Numbered from the stretch's first letter, positions 24,097 through 35,546 are shown. The stretch is 64,000 nt of DNA from Bromus sterilis (GCA_950022295.1 OX465600.1:233513782-233577781), one strand, 5' to 3'. A program made the numbers and translations. Notes: generated from the letters alone by a model not told the origin.

Positions 24097-24932
24097 TGTG
24101 ATAACCTTGTTTTTGCAACTTTTTATTTTTGGAGTTTTTCTGGATGTTTGCCCGTTGGTTTGCATTTTGAGCAACTCTTTGGACTTGAAGTTGAGAATAT
24201 TTTCTTTCCATGCCCGAATCCAAGCCTTTCCAATGTCATTCCATTGATCTATCCCTCCCCATCCACAATATATTCAAGGCATGTATTCATTTTCCAATAA
24301 AAAGGAATATTCCCTTTATTTGAGGATTGTGAAGAAACCACTATTTATATTGCTCCATAAATCCCCAAATAATTCTCTCATAGTCTTGATGTCACATCTT
24401 GCCAAAATCTCCAAAAACATTGCATGTCCCAAGTGGATTTTTCCTCTAGAAAAATTCATTTGTTTGTGGGGGAAGATTGGCACTTTGTGAAGTAGGTACT
24501 ATCTATCTTGATCCATTGCTGGTGAAACTTTTTGTGCATTCTCTTGTGATCATATCATGGGCCTACACCAAATTCCACCACCATTTTCTTAGCCAAACTC
24601 CCACCAGAAATTCCCAAAGTTCTTATGAAGAAAGAGGCTTTGTGAAGGAAGTGCAAGCTAGGGGATCACATTTCCCTTGAGACTTTTTGAGCATGATTCC
24701 ACCACCAAATAACTCCACCAAACCAAGTTTTAGCCAAATACCATCATCCATGTGAGTGCATCATCATGTGGAAATTTCTGACCAGTGGGACACCTTGTGA
24801 AGCAAGTGCTAGCTAGGTGTGTCCAATGGCCATGAAATTTTACACACATGTGCACACCCCCATATAACCCTGTTACACCAAAATTTAGCCCAATCCATCA
24901 AGCAGAAATGCTTCTAGCTTCACCAAAGTGTT
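24097..24932 (+). mobile_element. Long gypsy LTR, left part (to the Sirevirus insertion)
   Basis: It starts TGTGATAACC. The element resumes at 49593 after the Sirevirus and its GTGTT duplication. This piece is low-complexity LTR sequence with repeated CACCA and AAATTC words and no gene. Confidence 0.65.
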
Positions 24933-26209
24933 TGTAAGAGAAATGTTTTGCCCCCGTGTGTTTTGGATATTGTTGGACAAGACAGTAGAGGAACTAACAA
25001 TGTTTTCTAGTGTAAACAGTTGAATAGGTTCCTGAAGGACAAGCTAGGTGATAAAGCTTCAGGGAAGGTTTTCAAGTTATCGAAGCATTATCCCTTGAGC
25101 GAAGCTCAATCACGGAGGATGACCCTCAAAAATGAAGGTGTCCTGAAGCTCAACTCATCGAAGGAAATGAAGAATACGGCGCAAGACTTAGATGTTTTTG
25201 TGTAGTTCTTTTTCTGTTCTTTGATTCATAGGACAAGCCGTACTATCAAGAGGGGTCTTTAGTTTGTGGACACCGAAGTTATTGAGAAAATGCTCAGATC
25301 AAATCTAAACCAAGTGCGAAGCCAGAGCGAAGAAATCTCATGTGCACTGAGTTAAGTTTCGGTAGCAAAGACTTCGTTCTTTGGCTTCTGAAGCAGAACT
25401 AAGTCCGTGAGTCATCTTTACTTGTTCCGCAAGTAAAGTTGCGCAGTAATGACAAATCCGACCGTTGTGGACACGTGTCAAGTTGTCACCTCGGGTCAAA
25501 CTGGTCATTTCACACCTCGGGATCACCAACTATAAATACGCCTCCCCTCCTCCATTTGCGGGTGGCCGCTCTAAAAATATTCCTGAGAGAGACTAAAGGG
25601 AGCAACCCCAAGAACGCCACCGAAAAAAAACCCAAAACCCAGAATCTTGAAGCCTAAGTCCCATTGATCTGAGTAGATTCGAGATGACTTATGTGAAAGC
25701 TTACTAGCCTTTTTATCATGGAGAACTGCAATTCTCCTAGAAGGTTAGAGTGTCGACTTCAGAGAGCTAAGAGTAATTGTCTCCTCGAAGATCAAGTTTG
25801 TCAAAGGTTTCAGAGATTCCCTTCATAATCTACCCCAAGTCAAAACTGACCAAGCTCAAGGAGATTGATGCAGTGGAGCAACGTACGGAGAGAGATTTGC
25901 TCCAGGTGTTCAATCACCAGTCCCTCCAACAAGACGTAGCGCTTTGCGGAGCGTGAACTGGTCGAATAAACATCGCCGAGTCTCAGTTCGTTTTACTTCA
26001 AGCTTTTACATTCTGTATTGCATTTGCTTCCCAGTTATGCTTCAATGCATTTTGATTCAGTGAATTTAGTTACGCTTCCAGTTTTACTTCCCTGTCACTT
26101 GTTTCTGCTTCCCTTTTCCGCTTTACTTATGCTTCACTTCAAAGTTTCAGTAGAAAATTTGAAGTGATCATTCACCCTCTCCCCCTCTGATCAAATACTT
26201 GGACTTTCA
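24933..26209 (+). mobile_element. 5' LTR of the Sirevirus
   Basis: It runs TGTAAGAG to GGACTTTCA, 1277 bp, the same length as the 3' copy. TATAAATACG at 25531 is the likely TATA box. A 61-codon ORF (25020-25205) also occurs in the 3' LTR only because LTRs are copies. Confidence 0.93.
25531..25538 (+). promoter_or_regulatory. TATA box of the Sirevirus LTR
   Basis: TATAAATA in the middle of the LTR. The equivalent site in the 3' LTR is at about 48909. Confidence 0.6.
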
Positions 26210-26211
26210 AT

Positions 26212-26223
26212 TGGTATCAGAGC
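26212..26223 (+). promoter_or_regulatory. Primer-binding site of the Sirevirus
   Basis: TGGTATCAGAGC, complementary to initiator tRNA-Met, two bases after the 5' LTR. Confidence 0.9.
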
Positions 26224-26279
26224 TAGTCACTCCCTACACTCTGTGTGTTTTGGATTAACCTCCTGGAGTGCTTTCAAGT

Positions 26280-26897
26280 ATGTCTTTCGCAGCTATTTGC
26301 TCCGGCAAACCTATTCCTGTTTTCAATGGGAAGGACTACCCTTACTAGAAGGACAAAATGAAGATAAATATCATGGCTATCAACTCAGCTGCCTGGCAAG
26401 TTGTCTTGAAAGGAGTCACAATCAAGGATGAGAAGGTCATCACTCCTGATGAAGCAAAATTGATTGATCTTGATTCTGAAGTCTAGGTATTCATCACCAA
26501 CCTTTTGACTCCAGAGAAGTATCATGAAGTGAAGAATATCCCATCTGCCAAAGGTGTCTGGGACTATCTGGAAAAGATTGGAGAAGGAGTATCCACTCAG
26601 AAAGATGCCAGAATTGACACTCTCCGAAGCAAATTCTACTGATTCAACAGAAACGAGGGTGAAAAAGTCAACTCCATTTACAGCAGACTCACTGCTCATG
26701 CAAATGAGCTGATTTCCCTCGATGCTGATGACATCACTCCTCACTCGGTTGTAAGAACTTTGCTTCGCTCATTGGATGATTCTTTTGATCACATTGTGCT
26801 GATGATCAAGGAAAGAACTGATTTCAGAAATCTTGTTGCCGCTGATATCCTAGAGAGACTCAATACTTTTGAAATGGAAGAAGATGAGAAACGTGAC
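26280..26897 (+). pseudogene. Sirevirus gag, N-terminal part
   Basis: ATG at 26280, then 206 codons to the Tat insertion, which falls between codons. The sequence has the copia gag block: P-V-F-N-G-K-D-Y, then V-W-D-Y-L-E-K-I, L-T-A-H-A-N-E-L and L-R-S-L-D-D-S-F-D. Three in-frame stops (26346 TAG, 26481 TAG, 26640 TGA) interrupt it. Each is one G-to-A or C-to-T change from a Trp or Arg codon. The frame continues at 36010. Confidence 0.85.
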
Positions 26898-27335
26898 TGA
26901 CGGGGATCAACCCCGGCAAATCCCATGGTCAGGGACCCTGGGTTAGTCATGAGAGGCACAGGTTGGACGATAGCTCGTCGGCAAACAGGAAGGCACGCTC
27001 CTGATCGATATTATTGATGGGGGAGATGCGATTACAGGGGATGCCAAGGCTGGAGCGCTCAAGGCTAGGGTTACAGATGATATTGGTTGTCTTTGGTGTC
27101 GCCCCTCCTAGCCCTTATATACTGGGCTAGGTCTCGGGGAATTCATCTACGTTTACAGGTAAGCTTTCCTAACCCTAGCTTGCTCCGTACGGCAGGTCTT
27201 CGCACCTTCCTTGTGAGTCATAGACTCCTACGTCGGTGTCAATTAGCAGGCCGAGGTTGTATCTTCATGGGCCTTCTGTCTTCATGGACACCAGGTAGGA
27301 TCATCTGTAGGAGTTGTGGGGTCACCCCCTCGTCA
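26898..27335 (-). mobile_element. 3' LTR of the Tat element
   Basis: 438 bp, a near-identical copy of 35567-36004. On the minus strand AGTATATAAGGG near 27124-27113 is the TATA box. Confidence 0.93.
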
Positions 27336-28520
27336 GTAGCCCCCGAGTGCCTGGGGGACTAGAAGAGTCGCGCAGGGACTCAAGTACATTCATTTGTCGG
27401 TTATTGGTATGCGTGGTACATCCGCGGGTCGCTGGCAGTCTCGTGGCCATGAAAAAACCTGTTTCGAGGGATGCTAAGCTGAAAGGGCCCAAGGATTCGA
27501 CTGGTCGAGCCTTGGTGAATTGCACTAGGGAAAATACCACAGTAGTCCAATCAAACCCACGTCCCTCGACGTGATCTTGGAACACTGGTGTCGAGAAAAA
27601 GTCCGGACGCTTCAGGTCTTACGGTGTTCATTTGCCGCCAGTAATGTGCATAGCCTAAGGCGCGTCCGCCCGACTTTTTCTATCATGCGCAGCGCATGGA
27701 AAAGGTTGGGAGTGAAATCTCTCTTCGGCAAGTCCCAGCCCGGTCGAACTTCGCAGCGGGGTCTTACCTACACGCAAATCTTGCGTGGCATCTGGGCACA
27801 GTGTATCGTGTTCCAGGAATGTGTGTTTTTGAGGCGCGGAGCCTTATAGCATTGCACCCGCTTGGAACAAAACATCAAGCGAGCTGTTCACTCATTCACC
27901 CATGGAGCTTGTTTCGAGTGCTCAAACGGGGGGTTTTTTCGCGAGTAGTCACTCGAATGCCATTTCGGCTCTTGAGGTGAGGGAGCACCTGAGACTCTTA
28001 GCGTCGTATGATCTTGGAAAATGCATGTTTGTCTTGCGTCGGGTTGAGGGAGCACCCGAGACTCTCATGAGTGCGAGTGGTCACTCGAGCACATTGCTGA
28101 CCTTTAGGTGAGGGAGCACCTGGGACTCTTATGATGTACTCTCCCGATGGGAGTAAGATGTTTTTCTTCATCGAGAAAAAGATCTGAAAGATGGAATCTC
28201 TGAGCCTTGATGTCCGTTGGTTTTCTTCGCCGCTTGTCAGGATAATGATGCCTCTGCTTGATGGCTGTCAGGGATGCCTCGCCAGTGAACCGTCACGTCT
28301 TCATGACCGGTCATAATGATGACCGCTGTGGCGTGCGGCCGGCGCTGGTTGGGTTTCTGAGACGCACGTTATAAAAGCGCGTGAGTTGACGCGTCTCATG
28401 CACATTGCGTCTCGTGGGAAAGCATCTTGGTCTTGGAATCTGAGACGTCTGTGACGTTTTGGTCTTTGGATTAATTGCTGCTGTCGTCTAGGCTTCTCCG
28501 TGTTGGGAGGTTTTGTGTTC
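27336..28520 (-). other. 3' untranslated region of the Tat element
   Basis: No pol coding. It contains repeated GTGAGGGAGCACCTGAGACTC-type words (about 27975-28140), related to the 63-bp array in the second Tat copy at 63537-63760. A conserved block near 28290-28340 includes the palindrome ATGACCGGTCAT. Confidence 0.6.
28303..28314. promoter_or_regulatory. 12-bp palindrome ATGACCGGTCAT upstream of the antisense ORF
   Basis: Perfect palindrome 300 bases upstream of the antisense start codon, also present in the second Tat copy (63937-63948) within a conserved block. It could be a dimeric transcription-factor site; no direct evidence. Confidence 0.4.
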
Positions 28521-28530
28521 TATAAATAAG
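28521..28530 (+). promoter_or_regulatory. TATA box of the antisense ORF
   Basis: TATAAATAAG lies 83 bases before the plus-strand ATG (28604), with a C/T-rich leader between. A second TATA-like site (TATAAAAGC) is at about 28370. The spacing fits a plant polymerase II promoter separate from the LTR promoter. Confidence 0.55.
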
Positions 28531-28603
28531 GCGTTCTCTTCCACTGCGTTTCACCTCCATCTAGCTTGCTCCTTTTCCTCTTCCTTCTTCTCTTCTTCTT
28601 CTC

Positions 28604-29239
28604 ATGGTTCCTAGGCGGGGTGCTGGTTGTGGCCGTGTACGTCGTGGTCGTGGTGGCCGTGCACCACGCTCATGCCGTGGTAGTCGCCATGATGAGGCGC
28701 CAGTGCCTTCTTCCTCTCCCTTGGAGAAGGGATTCTGGCGCTATGACTCTCTTTTACGTGTTCGTGGCCAGAGTGCCAATCGCGTCCTTCTTCCCTCTGC
28801 TTTTTCCACCATTGTTTCTGAACTTGGCTTGCATAGCTTGCTTCTGCATCTTCAAGGGAGTTGTCGATCTCCTTCTTATGTTGACTTGGAGGTTGATAGC
28901 TCCCGCTTGATTTTTCTTGGCTCTGGTTGGAGTTTGTTTGCTCGGCGGTTGAATCTGCGAGATGATGATATGCTCAGCTGTCGTTTTGACGGCGAAAGCA
29001 CTGTCACTGTCCGCGCGTTCGATCCGAGCGGAAATAGCATGGATCCACACTGGCAGGAGTCGAGCAGCGATAGCTCCACAAGGTCGAGGAGTCCTACGCC
29101 TGCATCTTCTACGGATCCGTCTTCTGGTGACTCCTCAGGTGGTGGTGGTGAGCCGTCTTCAACTCCTTCCTCCTCTGTCTTTGAAGAGGACCTCGCTGTC
29201 AAGCCATCGGTTAAACGAGCGCGCCAAGCGAACTTGTAG
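28604..29239 (+). CDS. Antisense ORF with B3-like DNA-binding domain in the Tat element
   Basis: 211 codons from ATG, on the strand opposite to gag-pol. The N-terminus is Arg/Gly-rich (1-30). Residues about 45-150 fit a B3-type fold pattern: R-V-L-L-P-S-A-F, then V-D-L-E-V, G-S-G-W-S-L-F, F-A-R-R-L-N-L-R-D-D-D-M-L-S-C-R-F-D-G and V-T-V-R-A-F-D. A Ser/Pro/Asp-rich tail (150-200) ends with basic K-R-A-R. After the stop (29237) another frame stays open with a Gln/Glu/Lys-rich stretch to about 29400, suggesting a frameshift near the end. Antisense extra ORFs are known in Tat elements (for example Grande); the B3 link is my inference. Confidence 0.6.
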   Translation: MVPRRGAGCGRVRRGRGGRAPRSCRGSRHDEAPVPSSSPLEKGFWRYDSLLRVRGQSANRVLLPSAFSTIVSELGLHSLLLHLQGSCRSPSYVDLEVDSSRLIFLGSGWSLFARRLNLRDDDMLSCRFDGESTVTVRAFDPSGNSMDPHWQESSSDSSTRSRSPTPASSTDPSSGDSSGGGGEPSSTPSSSVFEEDLAVKPSVKRARQANL

Positions 29240-30217
29240 AACTGAAGGCGGCCTCATCTTCGTTGGCAACTCGGGGAAGAGGCTGCACGTCCAGAGGAGA
29301 AGGCGTGCAGCTGCAACTGGAGAAGACGCTAGTGGAGCAGGAAAAGAAGCTTGGTGGAGCATCGACAAATAAGTCGAGTTTCACCCTTTTGTTATGTCAT
29401 TGACATCCTCAGCTAGCTTCCTTTTCCTTTGTCTGTGGTGATGCTCTTTTACTAGGGTCGATTACCCCTCATGAGCACACATGTAGAAGTCTTGATTCCT
29501 TGGGTAATTCCCTCTTGTAACAGGAGCTGCCTTCTATCCAAATGTAGTTGAGTCCTTTTTGTACTAAAAATGATCCTTATGATGTAAACTATGCTTGATC
29601 CTTTGCAATGGAATTTATATTTGGGCTTTATGCAACCGAAAACTGTGTTCAAGTCCTTGGCGATCAGGAGCTGTCTTCGATTTCTTTGTAACCGAGAGCT
29701 GTGTTCGAGTCCTTTGCGATCGAGAGTTGTCTTCGAGTCCGTCCAAACTTTGCACTGTGGGATCTATCAGGTGCGCGACAGCTCTCCCGATGGGAGTAGC
29801 CCCCGAGGCTACGCTTGAGTCGAAGGGTCGAGTGTAGGATAAAATTTGTTTCCCTTGTCGTTTGGTTTCTGTCTTTTATCGGGTGCGCGGCAGCGCTCCC
29901 GATGGAAGTAGCCCCCGAGTCTTTAGGTGATCGTTGGTGATCGGGTGAAGACTAAATGAGTCTGTGTCCTGTGCTTCCTCCAAAGTTTCTTCAGAGTACT
30001 TGGTGCTCCATCTGATTGTGGCCATGTCTTTCGAGCCCTTCTCTCGGCAGGTGGGGCTGGCCGGGTATTTCTTTTTTAAGCTTCGGGCTGCGCGAGCGGT
30101 CTTTGGGGGGAGATGGTGCTCGAGCCCCCGAGTACTTGAATGTAGAGGTCGCGTGAGCGATGATAGAGTCTTTGGAGGCGAGTTTTTGTGCTCGAGCCCC
30201 CGAGTGTTTGTGTTTAA
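29240..30217 (-). other. 3' region of the Tat element between antisense ORF and tandem repeats
   Basis: Contains loosely repeated phrases such as GATCGAGAGYTGTCTTCGAGTCC (29620-29740) and TAGCCCCCGAG (29797, 29909). I see no ORF with recognisable product. The last part grades into the 67-bp repeat array. Confidence 0.5.
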
Positions 30218-30480
30218 GATCGCTTGAGTAGCGATAGCATCTCTCGAGGGGATTTTATTCTTAAGCCCCGAGTGCTTTTTGGTTGAGATCGCGTAGGCGA
30301 TAGCGTCTCTCGGGGGGATTTTATTCTTAAGCCCCCGAGTGCTTTTTGGTTGAGATCGCGTAGGCGATAGCGTCTCTCGGGGGGATTTTGTTCTTAAGCC
30401 CCCGAGTGCTTTTTGGTTAAGATCGCGTAGGCGATAGCGTCTCTCGGGGGGATTTTATTCTTAAGCCCCCGAGTGCTTTG
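30218..30480. repeat. Tandem repeat, 67-bp period, about four copies
   Basis: The unit GAGATCGCGTAGGCGATAGC...AGCCCCCGAGTGCTTTTTGG begins at 30285, 30352 and 30419, with a degenerate copy from 30218 and older traces back to about 30080. It lies between pol and the 3' LTR of the minus-strand element, the place where Tat elements are known to carry tandem repeats. Confidence 0.9.
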
Positions 30481-30561
30481 AGATGGCAGTATTTGGGCAA
30501 CGTTTTCTTTATTGCGGTCGAGCAGCTACATGAGTTGCCAGTTATGTCTGACTGATGGGGG

Positions 30562-33500
30562 CTATGGATAGAACAGCCGCAAGTTTGCTACGTTCCATGG
30601 GTTGCCCACGTCCTCGTCTGTCTTCGGGTTCTTCAGCCTGTAGGCGCCACCTCCGATGACTTCTGAGACTATGAATGGCCCTTCCCATTGGGGGGCAAGT
30701 TTATGGACCTTCTCTTGTATCAGTCGTAGGACTAGGTCACCTTTGTTAAAGGTTCTAGTGCGCAAGCGACTGCTTTGGTAGGTGCCTAGCTTGTCCTGGT
30801 ACCCGTCTGATTTTGCCAGGGCTGTATCTCTTGCTTCGTCTGCTGTATCTTTGTCATCTTGCAGTGCTTCTTCTGCTTCTTCTTCTTCGTACCCGGTGAC
30901 CCGAGGTGCTCCGAACTTGAGGTCGTGTGGTAGGACTGCCTCTGCCCCGTACACCATGAAGAAGGGTGTGTACTAGGTCGCGGTGCTTGGTGTGGTTCGC
31001 AGTCTCCATAATCCCGCGGGGAGTTCTTCTACCCAGTTGCCGGCGGCTTGCTCGAGTGGTGCGAGGAGCCGTTTCTTGATTCCCCCGCACACAAGGCCGT
31101 TTTCTTTTTCCACCTGGCCGTTGGACTGTGGGTGCGCGACTGATGCATAATTGATTTTGATGCCCAGTTATTCGCAGAAGTGCTGGAATTCTGCGGCTAT
31201 GAAGTTCGTGCCGTTGTCCGTGATGATGTTGTGTGGCACTCCGAACCTGAAGATGATCGATTTGATGAAGTTGACAGCCGTGAGGGCTGTGGAGCTGGTA
31301 ATGGGCACTGCTTCGATCCATTTAGTGAACTTGTCGACTGCGACGAGCAGGTGTGTCCTTCTGCCCTTTGATGATTTCTTGAGTGGGCCTACCATGTCGA
31401 GTCCCCAGGTGGCGAACGGCCAGGATAGAGGTATAGTCTTGAGCTCTGAGGTGGGAGCGTGTGGCCTGTTGGCGAATTTCTGGAAGGCGACATAGCTTCG
31501 CACGATTTCCTCTGCGTTTTTCATGGCTGTGGGCCAATAGAACCCGGCTCGGAATGCTTTGGACACGAGTACTCTGCTGCTCGCATGGTTCTCGTAGGTG
31601 CCTTCGTGGATTTCGATCAGTAAGGCTTTGCCGTCCTCTTCGTCGATGCACCTTTGGAGTATCTGGGTGATGCTGCGCTTGTAGAGTTGTTTGTTGATCA
31701 CCGTGAATGCCTTGGATCGTCGGCTGACGCGTCGTGCTTAGGCCACGTCTTGCGGTAGCGTACCTTCGACTAGAAATCGGAGGAACGGTTTTGCCCAGAC
31801 AGGTCTTTCGAGCTCTGTTGGGTCTATGCTGTCGGGTGTTCTGGTGCTTGTGCCTTCTGATGGGGTTGCTGCTGCCACCTGCGCCAGGTCTGTTGCGTCC
31901 TCGCCGTCCATGACTGCTTTAGTTGCTGCTGCCTGTACCTTGATGGATCTTCGGCTGATGCTTTCGAGAAAAACGCCGGGTGGTATTGGTCCTCGGCTCG
32001 AACCGATGTTCGCGAGTTCGTCAGCTTCTGTTTTGTTGTCTCTGGTGATGTAGTGGAGCTCGCACCCGTCGAAATTTCCTTCGAGTGCGTTGTAGAGCTC
32101 CTGGTAGGCTGCCATGTTGTCGGCTATTGCGTTGCAGTTTCTCATCGTCTGCTGGACGACGAGATTGGAGTCCCCGTAAATTATGAGGCGAGTGGCTCCG
32201 CATGTTTTGGCCATGCGCATGCCATGGAGGAGTGCCTCGTATTCTGCTTCGTTGTTGGAGGCGTGACTGAAGTTGATCTGGAGGATTTATTTCAGCTTTG
32301 TTCCTTTAGGGGAGATGAGCACAACTCCTGCCCTAGCTCCTTGCTGTCTCTTGGACCCATCAAAGAACATTGACCATGAACTTGATAGGTCTAGAGGGCC
32401 TGGTGTCTGAACCTCCGTCCACTCGACCAGGAAATCTGGGAGTACTTGGGCTTTGATGGCTGTTGGGTGATTGAACTGCAGGTCCCGTGGGCTGAGCTCA
32501 ATGTTCCACTCGGCGACTCATCCAGTCGCTCCAGGGTTGTTGAGTATGTCAGCGAGTGGTGCGCTGCTCATGATTGTGATAGGGTGCTCGTCGAAGTAGT
32601 GGGACACTTTTATTGAGGTCATGCCGATGGCCAGTAGTAGCTTCTGCTAGTGCGGGTACCGCTGCTAGGATTTGGTCAGGAGCATGCTGAGGTAGTAGAT
32701 TGGTCTCTGGATGCTCTGGACCTTGCCTTCTTCTGCGTGTTCGACAACGAGCGTTGTGCTTACTACACTGTTACGTGCTGCCACGTAGAGGTATAGCTTC
32801 TCTTGTTCCTTGGGTATCGCCAGGATTGGTGGGGTCGAGAATGTCTTCTTCAGGTCCGCGAATGCTTGTCGGGCTTCCTCTGTCCACTCGAATTTCTCTC
32901 CTTTCCTGAGTAGCTCATAGAAAGGCAGTGTGCGTTCTCCCAGCCTGCTGATGAAGCGGCTTAGGGCTGCGAGTTTTCCAGTGAGCTGTTGTACTCCTTT
33001 GACGTCGGTTGGTTCTTGAATTTGGGTGATGGCTTGGACTTTCTCAGGGTTTGCCTCGATTCCTCGGGCAGAGACCATATAGCCAAGCAGCTTCCCCGCC
33101 GGTACGCCGAATGCGCACTTCTTTGGATTGAGTTTGATTCTGTACTCGTTGAGCGCCGCGAAGGTTTCGCGCAGGTCATCGAGTAGTGTGGCTGCTTTGT
33201 AGGTCTTGATGACGATGTTGTCCACATAGACTTGCACGTTTTTTCCGATTTTCTCCTTCAGGCAGGCCTGCATCATTCGCTGGTAAGTGGCGCCTTCGTT
33301 TTTGAGCCCGAAGGGCATGGTCCTGTAACAGAATACGCCATAGGGGGTGATGAACGATGTGTGCTCTTCGTCTTCTTCCTTCATCCTGATCTGGTTGTAT
33401 CCTGAGTAAGCGTCAAGAAAGGAAAGTAGATTGCACCCTGCTGTCGAGTCGATTATCTGATCGATTCTAGGCAGGGGGAAGTGGTCCTTCGGGCAATGCT

Positions 33501-34437
33501 TGTTGACTGGTCCGTAGTCGACACACATGCGCAGCACGGTCGTGTCTTTCTTGGGCAGCAGCACTGGGTTGGCTATCCAGGTGGCTTTCTTCGTTTCTCG
33601 GATGAATTGGGCGTCGAGTAATCGGTTGACTTCCTCTCCGATTGCTCTACACTTGGGCTCCGTGAATCGTCTCAGCGCTTGCTTCACCGGCTTCGTGTTT
33701 TGCTTGATGCGTAGGGCGTGTTCCGCGAATTCGCGTGGTATCCCAGGCATGTCGGCTGGGCACCAGGTGAATATTTCCCACTCGTCTCGAAGGAAAGCGA
33801 CGAGAGTCGTCGCCTGCTCCTCTGGTAGGTGGGCGTATACGCGAACTATTTTGTCCGGGTCCGTCGGGTGCACTTGGTGAGTAACTGTGTCGCTGTCGAT
33901 GCTGAAGCCGCGTCCGTACTCCTTGGATTCGCTTCGGTTCACCAATGGGAGGGTACTCCTGTCCGTCACCATGGCTATTTCTCTGAGTTCTTGCTCGGCT
34001 CCGAATGTGTCGGAGATTCGGTGGAAGTCACGATCACATTGATCTGACTTGATGAAGCTTCCGTTGATCGTCAGGACTCCCGCTGATCCTGGCATCTTGA
34101 GCTTGAGATAGGCGTAGTGTGGGACCGCCATGAACTGCACGAATGCTGGCCGTCCCAATATGGCGTGGTACTGCGATTGCCAGTCGAGTACCTCGAACTC
34201 AAGGACGTGCTTTGCGAAGTTGCGTCGGTTGCCGAAGACAACTTCGAGTTCGATGACTCCGAGGGATGTGGCTGCTTCTCCTGGGACTACCCCGTGTAAC
34301 TCGGTGCTCGATTTTCTCCATACAGATCGTGGGATCAGCATCTTTTGCAGGGTGCTGGCGAAGATGATGTTCATGCTGCTGCCTCCGTCCATGAAGACCC
34401 TATCCATGTTGTACCCTCCGATTTGTGCATCGAGCAC
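30562..34437 (-). pseudogene. pol of the Tat element (PR-RT-RNase H-integrase)
   Basis: From 34437 leftwards: protease V-F-M-D-G-G-S-S-M-N-I; RT with P-L-P-R-I-D-Q, F-L-D-A-Y-S-G-Y-N-Q-I and active site Y-V-D-N (33228-33217, normally Y-V-D-D); RNase H (32220-31738, Y-G-D-S-N-L-V-V-Q); integrase I-I-T-D-N-G-T-N-F and C-terminal G-P-F-I-V. The integrase zinc finger has lost both cysteines (R-S-Y-V-A-F-Q). At least six in-frame stops occur (for example near 32664, 32520, 32290, 31738, 31168, 30975). It cannot encode active enzymes. Confidence 0.88.
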
Positions 34438-35448
34438 CAGGGGCGCGTGCCTCGGTCTTGGGACTGCGGGTGGGTGGTCGTCCTATGAGAACGTGATGCT
34501 GGTCTCTGTATCATGTAGCTGGTAGACTTCGACTATGTTTATGCTCTCGGCTGCTCTAGCTTGCAGGGTGTAGGCGTCGCTTCGTGTTTGCGGTACCCTT
34601 CCTTCTTGGATCATGAGCACCTATTCTTGCAGCGGGTTGTGACGCCCTTCCGGGCTTGAGGGCGGCGATTGTTCGGGTCGTCGGTTGCACCCGTCTTCTT
34701 TCTGCTTCTCCTTCTTGAGGTCGTCGGCTAGCTCGTTGAACAGGCGGCAGTCTCTCAAAGTGTGACCTGACCTGAAGCGTCCCCAGTCATCCTCGAAGCT
34801 GTGGATCGTGCAGGGTCCTGCCAGCTGTTCTCTAGCCGTGAGTTTGCTAGATCCGTCGTGCCTCTTCCTTCTTGAGATTCTGAAGATTTGCTCGTGATCA
34901 TCCGGGTGTTCGTGGAAGCGAGGGTCGGTTTCGATTCCTCAGCTCATGTCTTGGTTCTTGATGAGGTAGGCGAATTCGTCCGGCCTTCGATCATGGTCAT
35001 AGTACTCGCCCACTGGTGTCTCTGAGTCGCTATCCTGATTGACGGCAGGTGCTCGTGTGACGGCGTGTCGTCGAGCGGTCGTTGGTTCCGCGGCTGCGTG
35101 TCGTGGCTCTTTCGTTTGAGCCTCGCCGTAGATCTCCAATGCACGCCTTTTGGGTCGTCGATTCCTTCTTCCTTGGTGATGGTTCTGCTGATCGCTGGTT
35201 TCGATCTCGTAGTCATCGTCTTGATGTGCGGCGGGTGCCCGGGCGGTGGTGGGTTGTCGAAAGATTTGCGAGTCCTCCGCTGCGCGTCGCGGTTCGTCGA
35301 GTGGAATTCCTTCGTAGAGGCCCCTCGCCATTCTTCTGGGTCGTTGATTCCTTCGGCGCTGACGCTGCACTTGGCCGTTACCGTAGTATCGGTCCTGGCA
35401 CAACTGTAGCTCGAGCGGTCTTGATGGGGTGGCAGAGTTGTTCGCCAT
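34438..35448 (-). pseudogene. gag of the Tat element
   Basis: The probable start is M-A-N-N-S at 35448. The frame is Arg/Pro/Asp-rich with internally repeated blocks (R-R-N-Q-R-P-R-R and R-R-N-R-R-P-K-R-R). It stops at TGA 34939-34941, then continues with H-S-F-E-D-D-W-G-R-F and H-T-L-R-D-C-R-L-F-N-E-L, the region before protease in Tat elements. More stops follow near 34623 and 34482. The usual capsid core is not apparent, so gag may be shortened. Confidence 0.65.
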
Positions 35449-35546
35449 GATCTTGAATCCTTCGAGTGGGCTAGATCTGGTTCTTGCCCTTGAGTTGTAG
35501 CTTGCTGCAGACGGGACCGCCGAGATCGTGATCCCAACCTGTGTAG

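Noticed and set aside
25020..25205. 61-codon ORF identical at 25020-25205 and 48398-48583
   Set aside because: Both copies are in the two LTRs of one element; identity follows from LTR replication, not from selection on a gene. The first codon is TTG.
26212..26224. tRNA-like sequences (TGGTATCAGAGC) at several sites
   Set aside because: These are short primer-binding sites next to LTRs, not tRNA genes.
28754..29202. Minus-strand ORFs of 98 and 108 codons across the antisense B3-like ORF
   Set aside because: They mirror the Ser/Pro-rich plus-strand frame and do not continue pol; taken as shadows.
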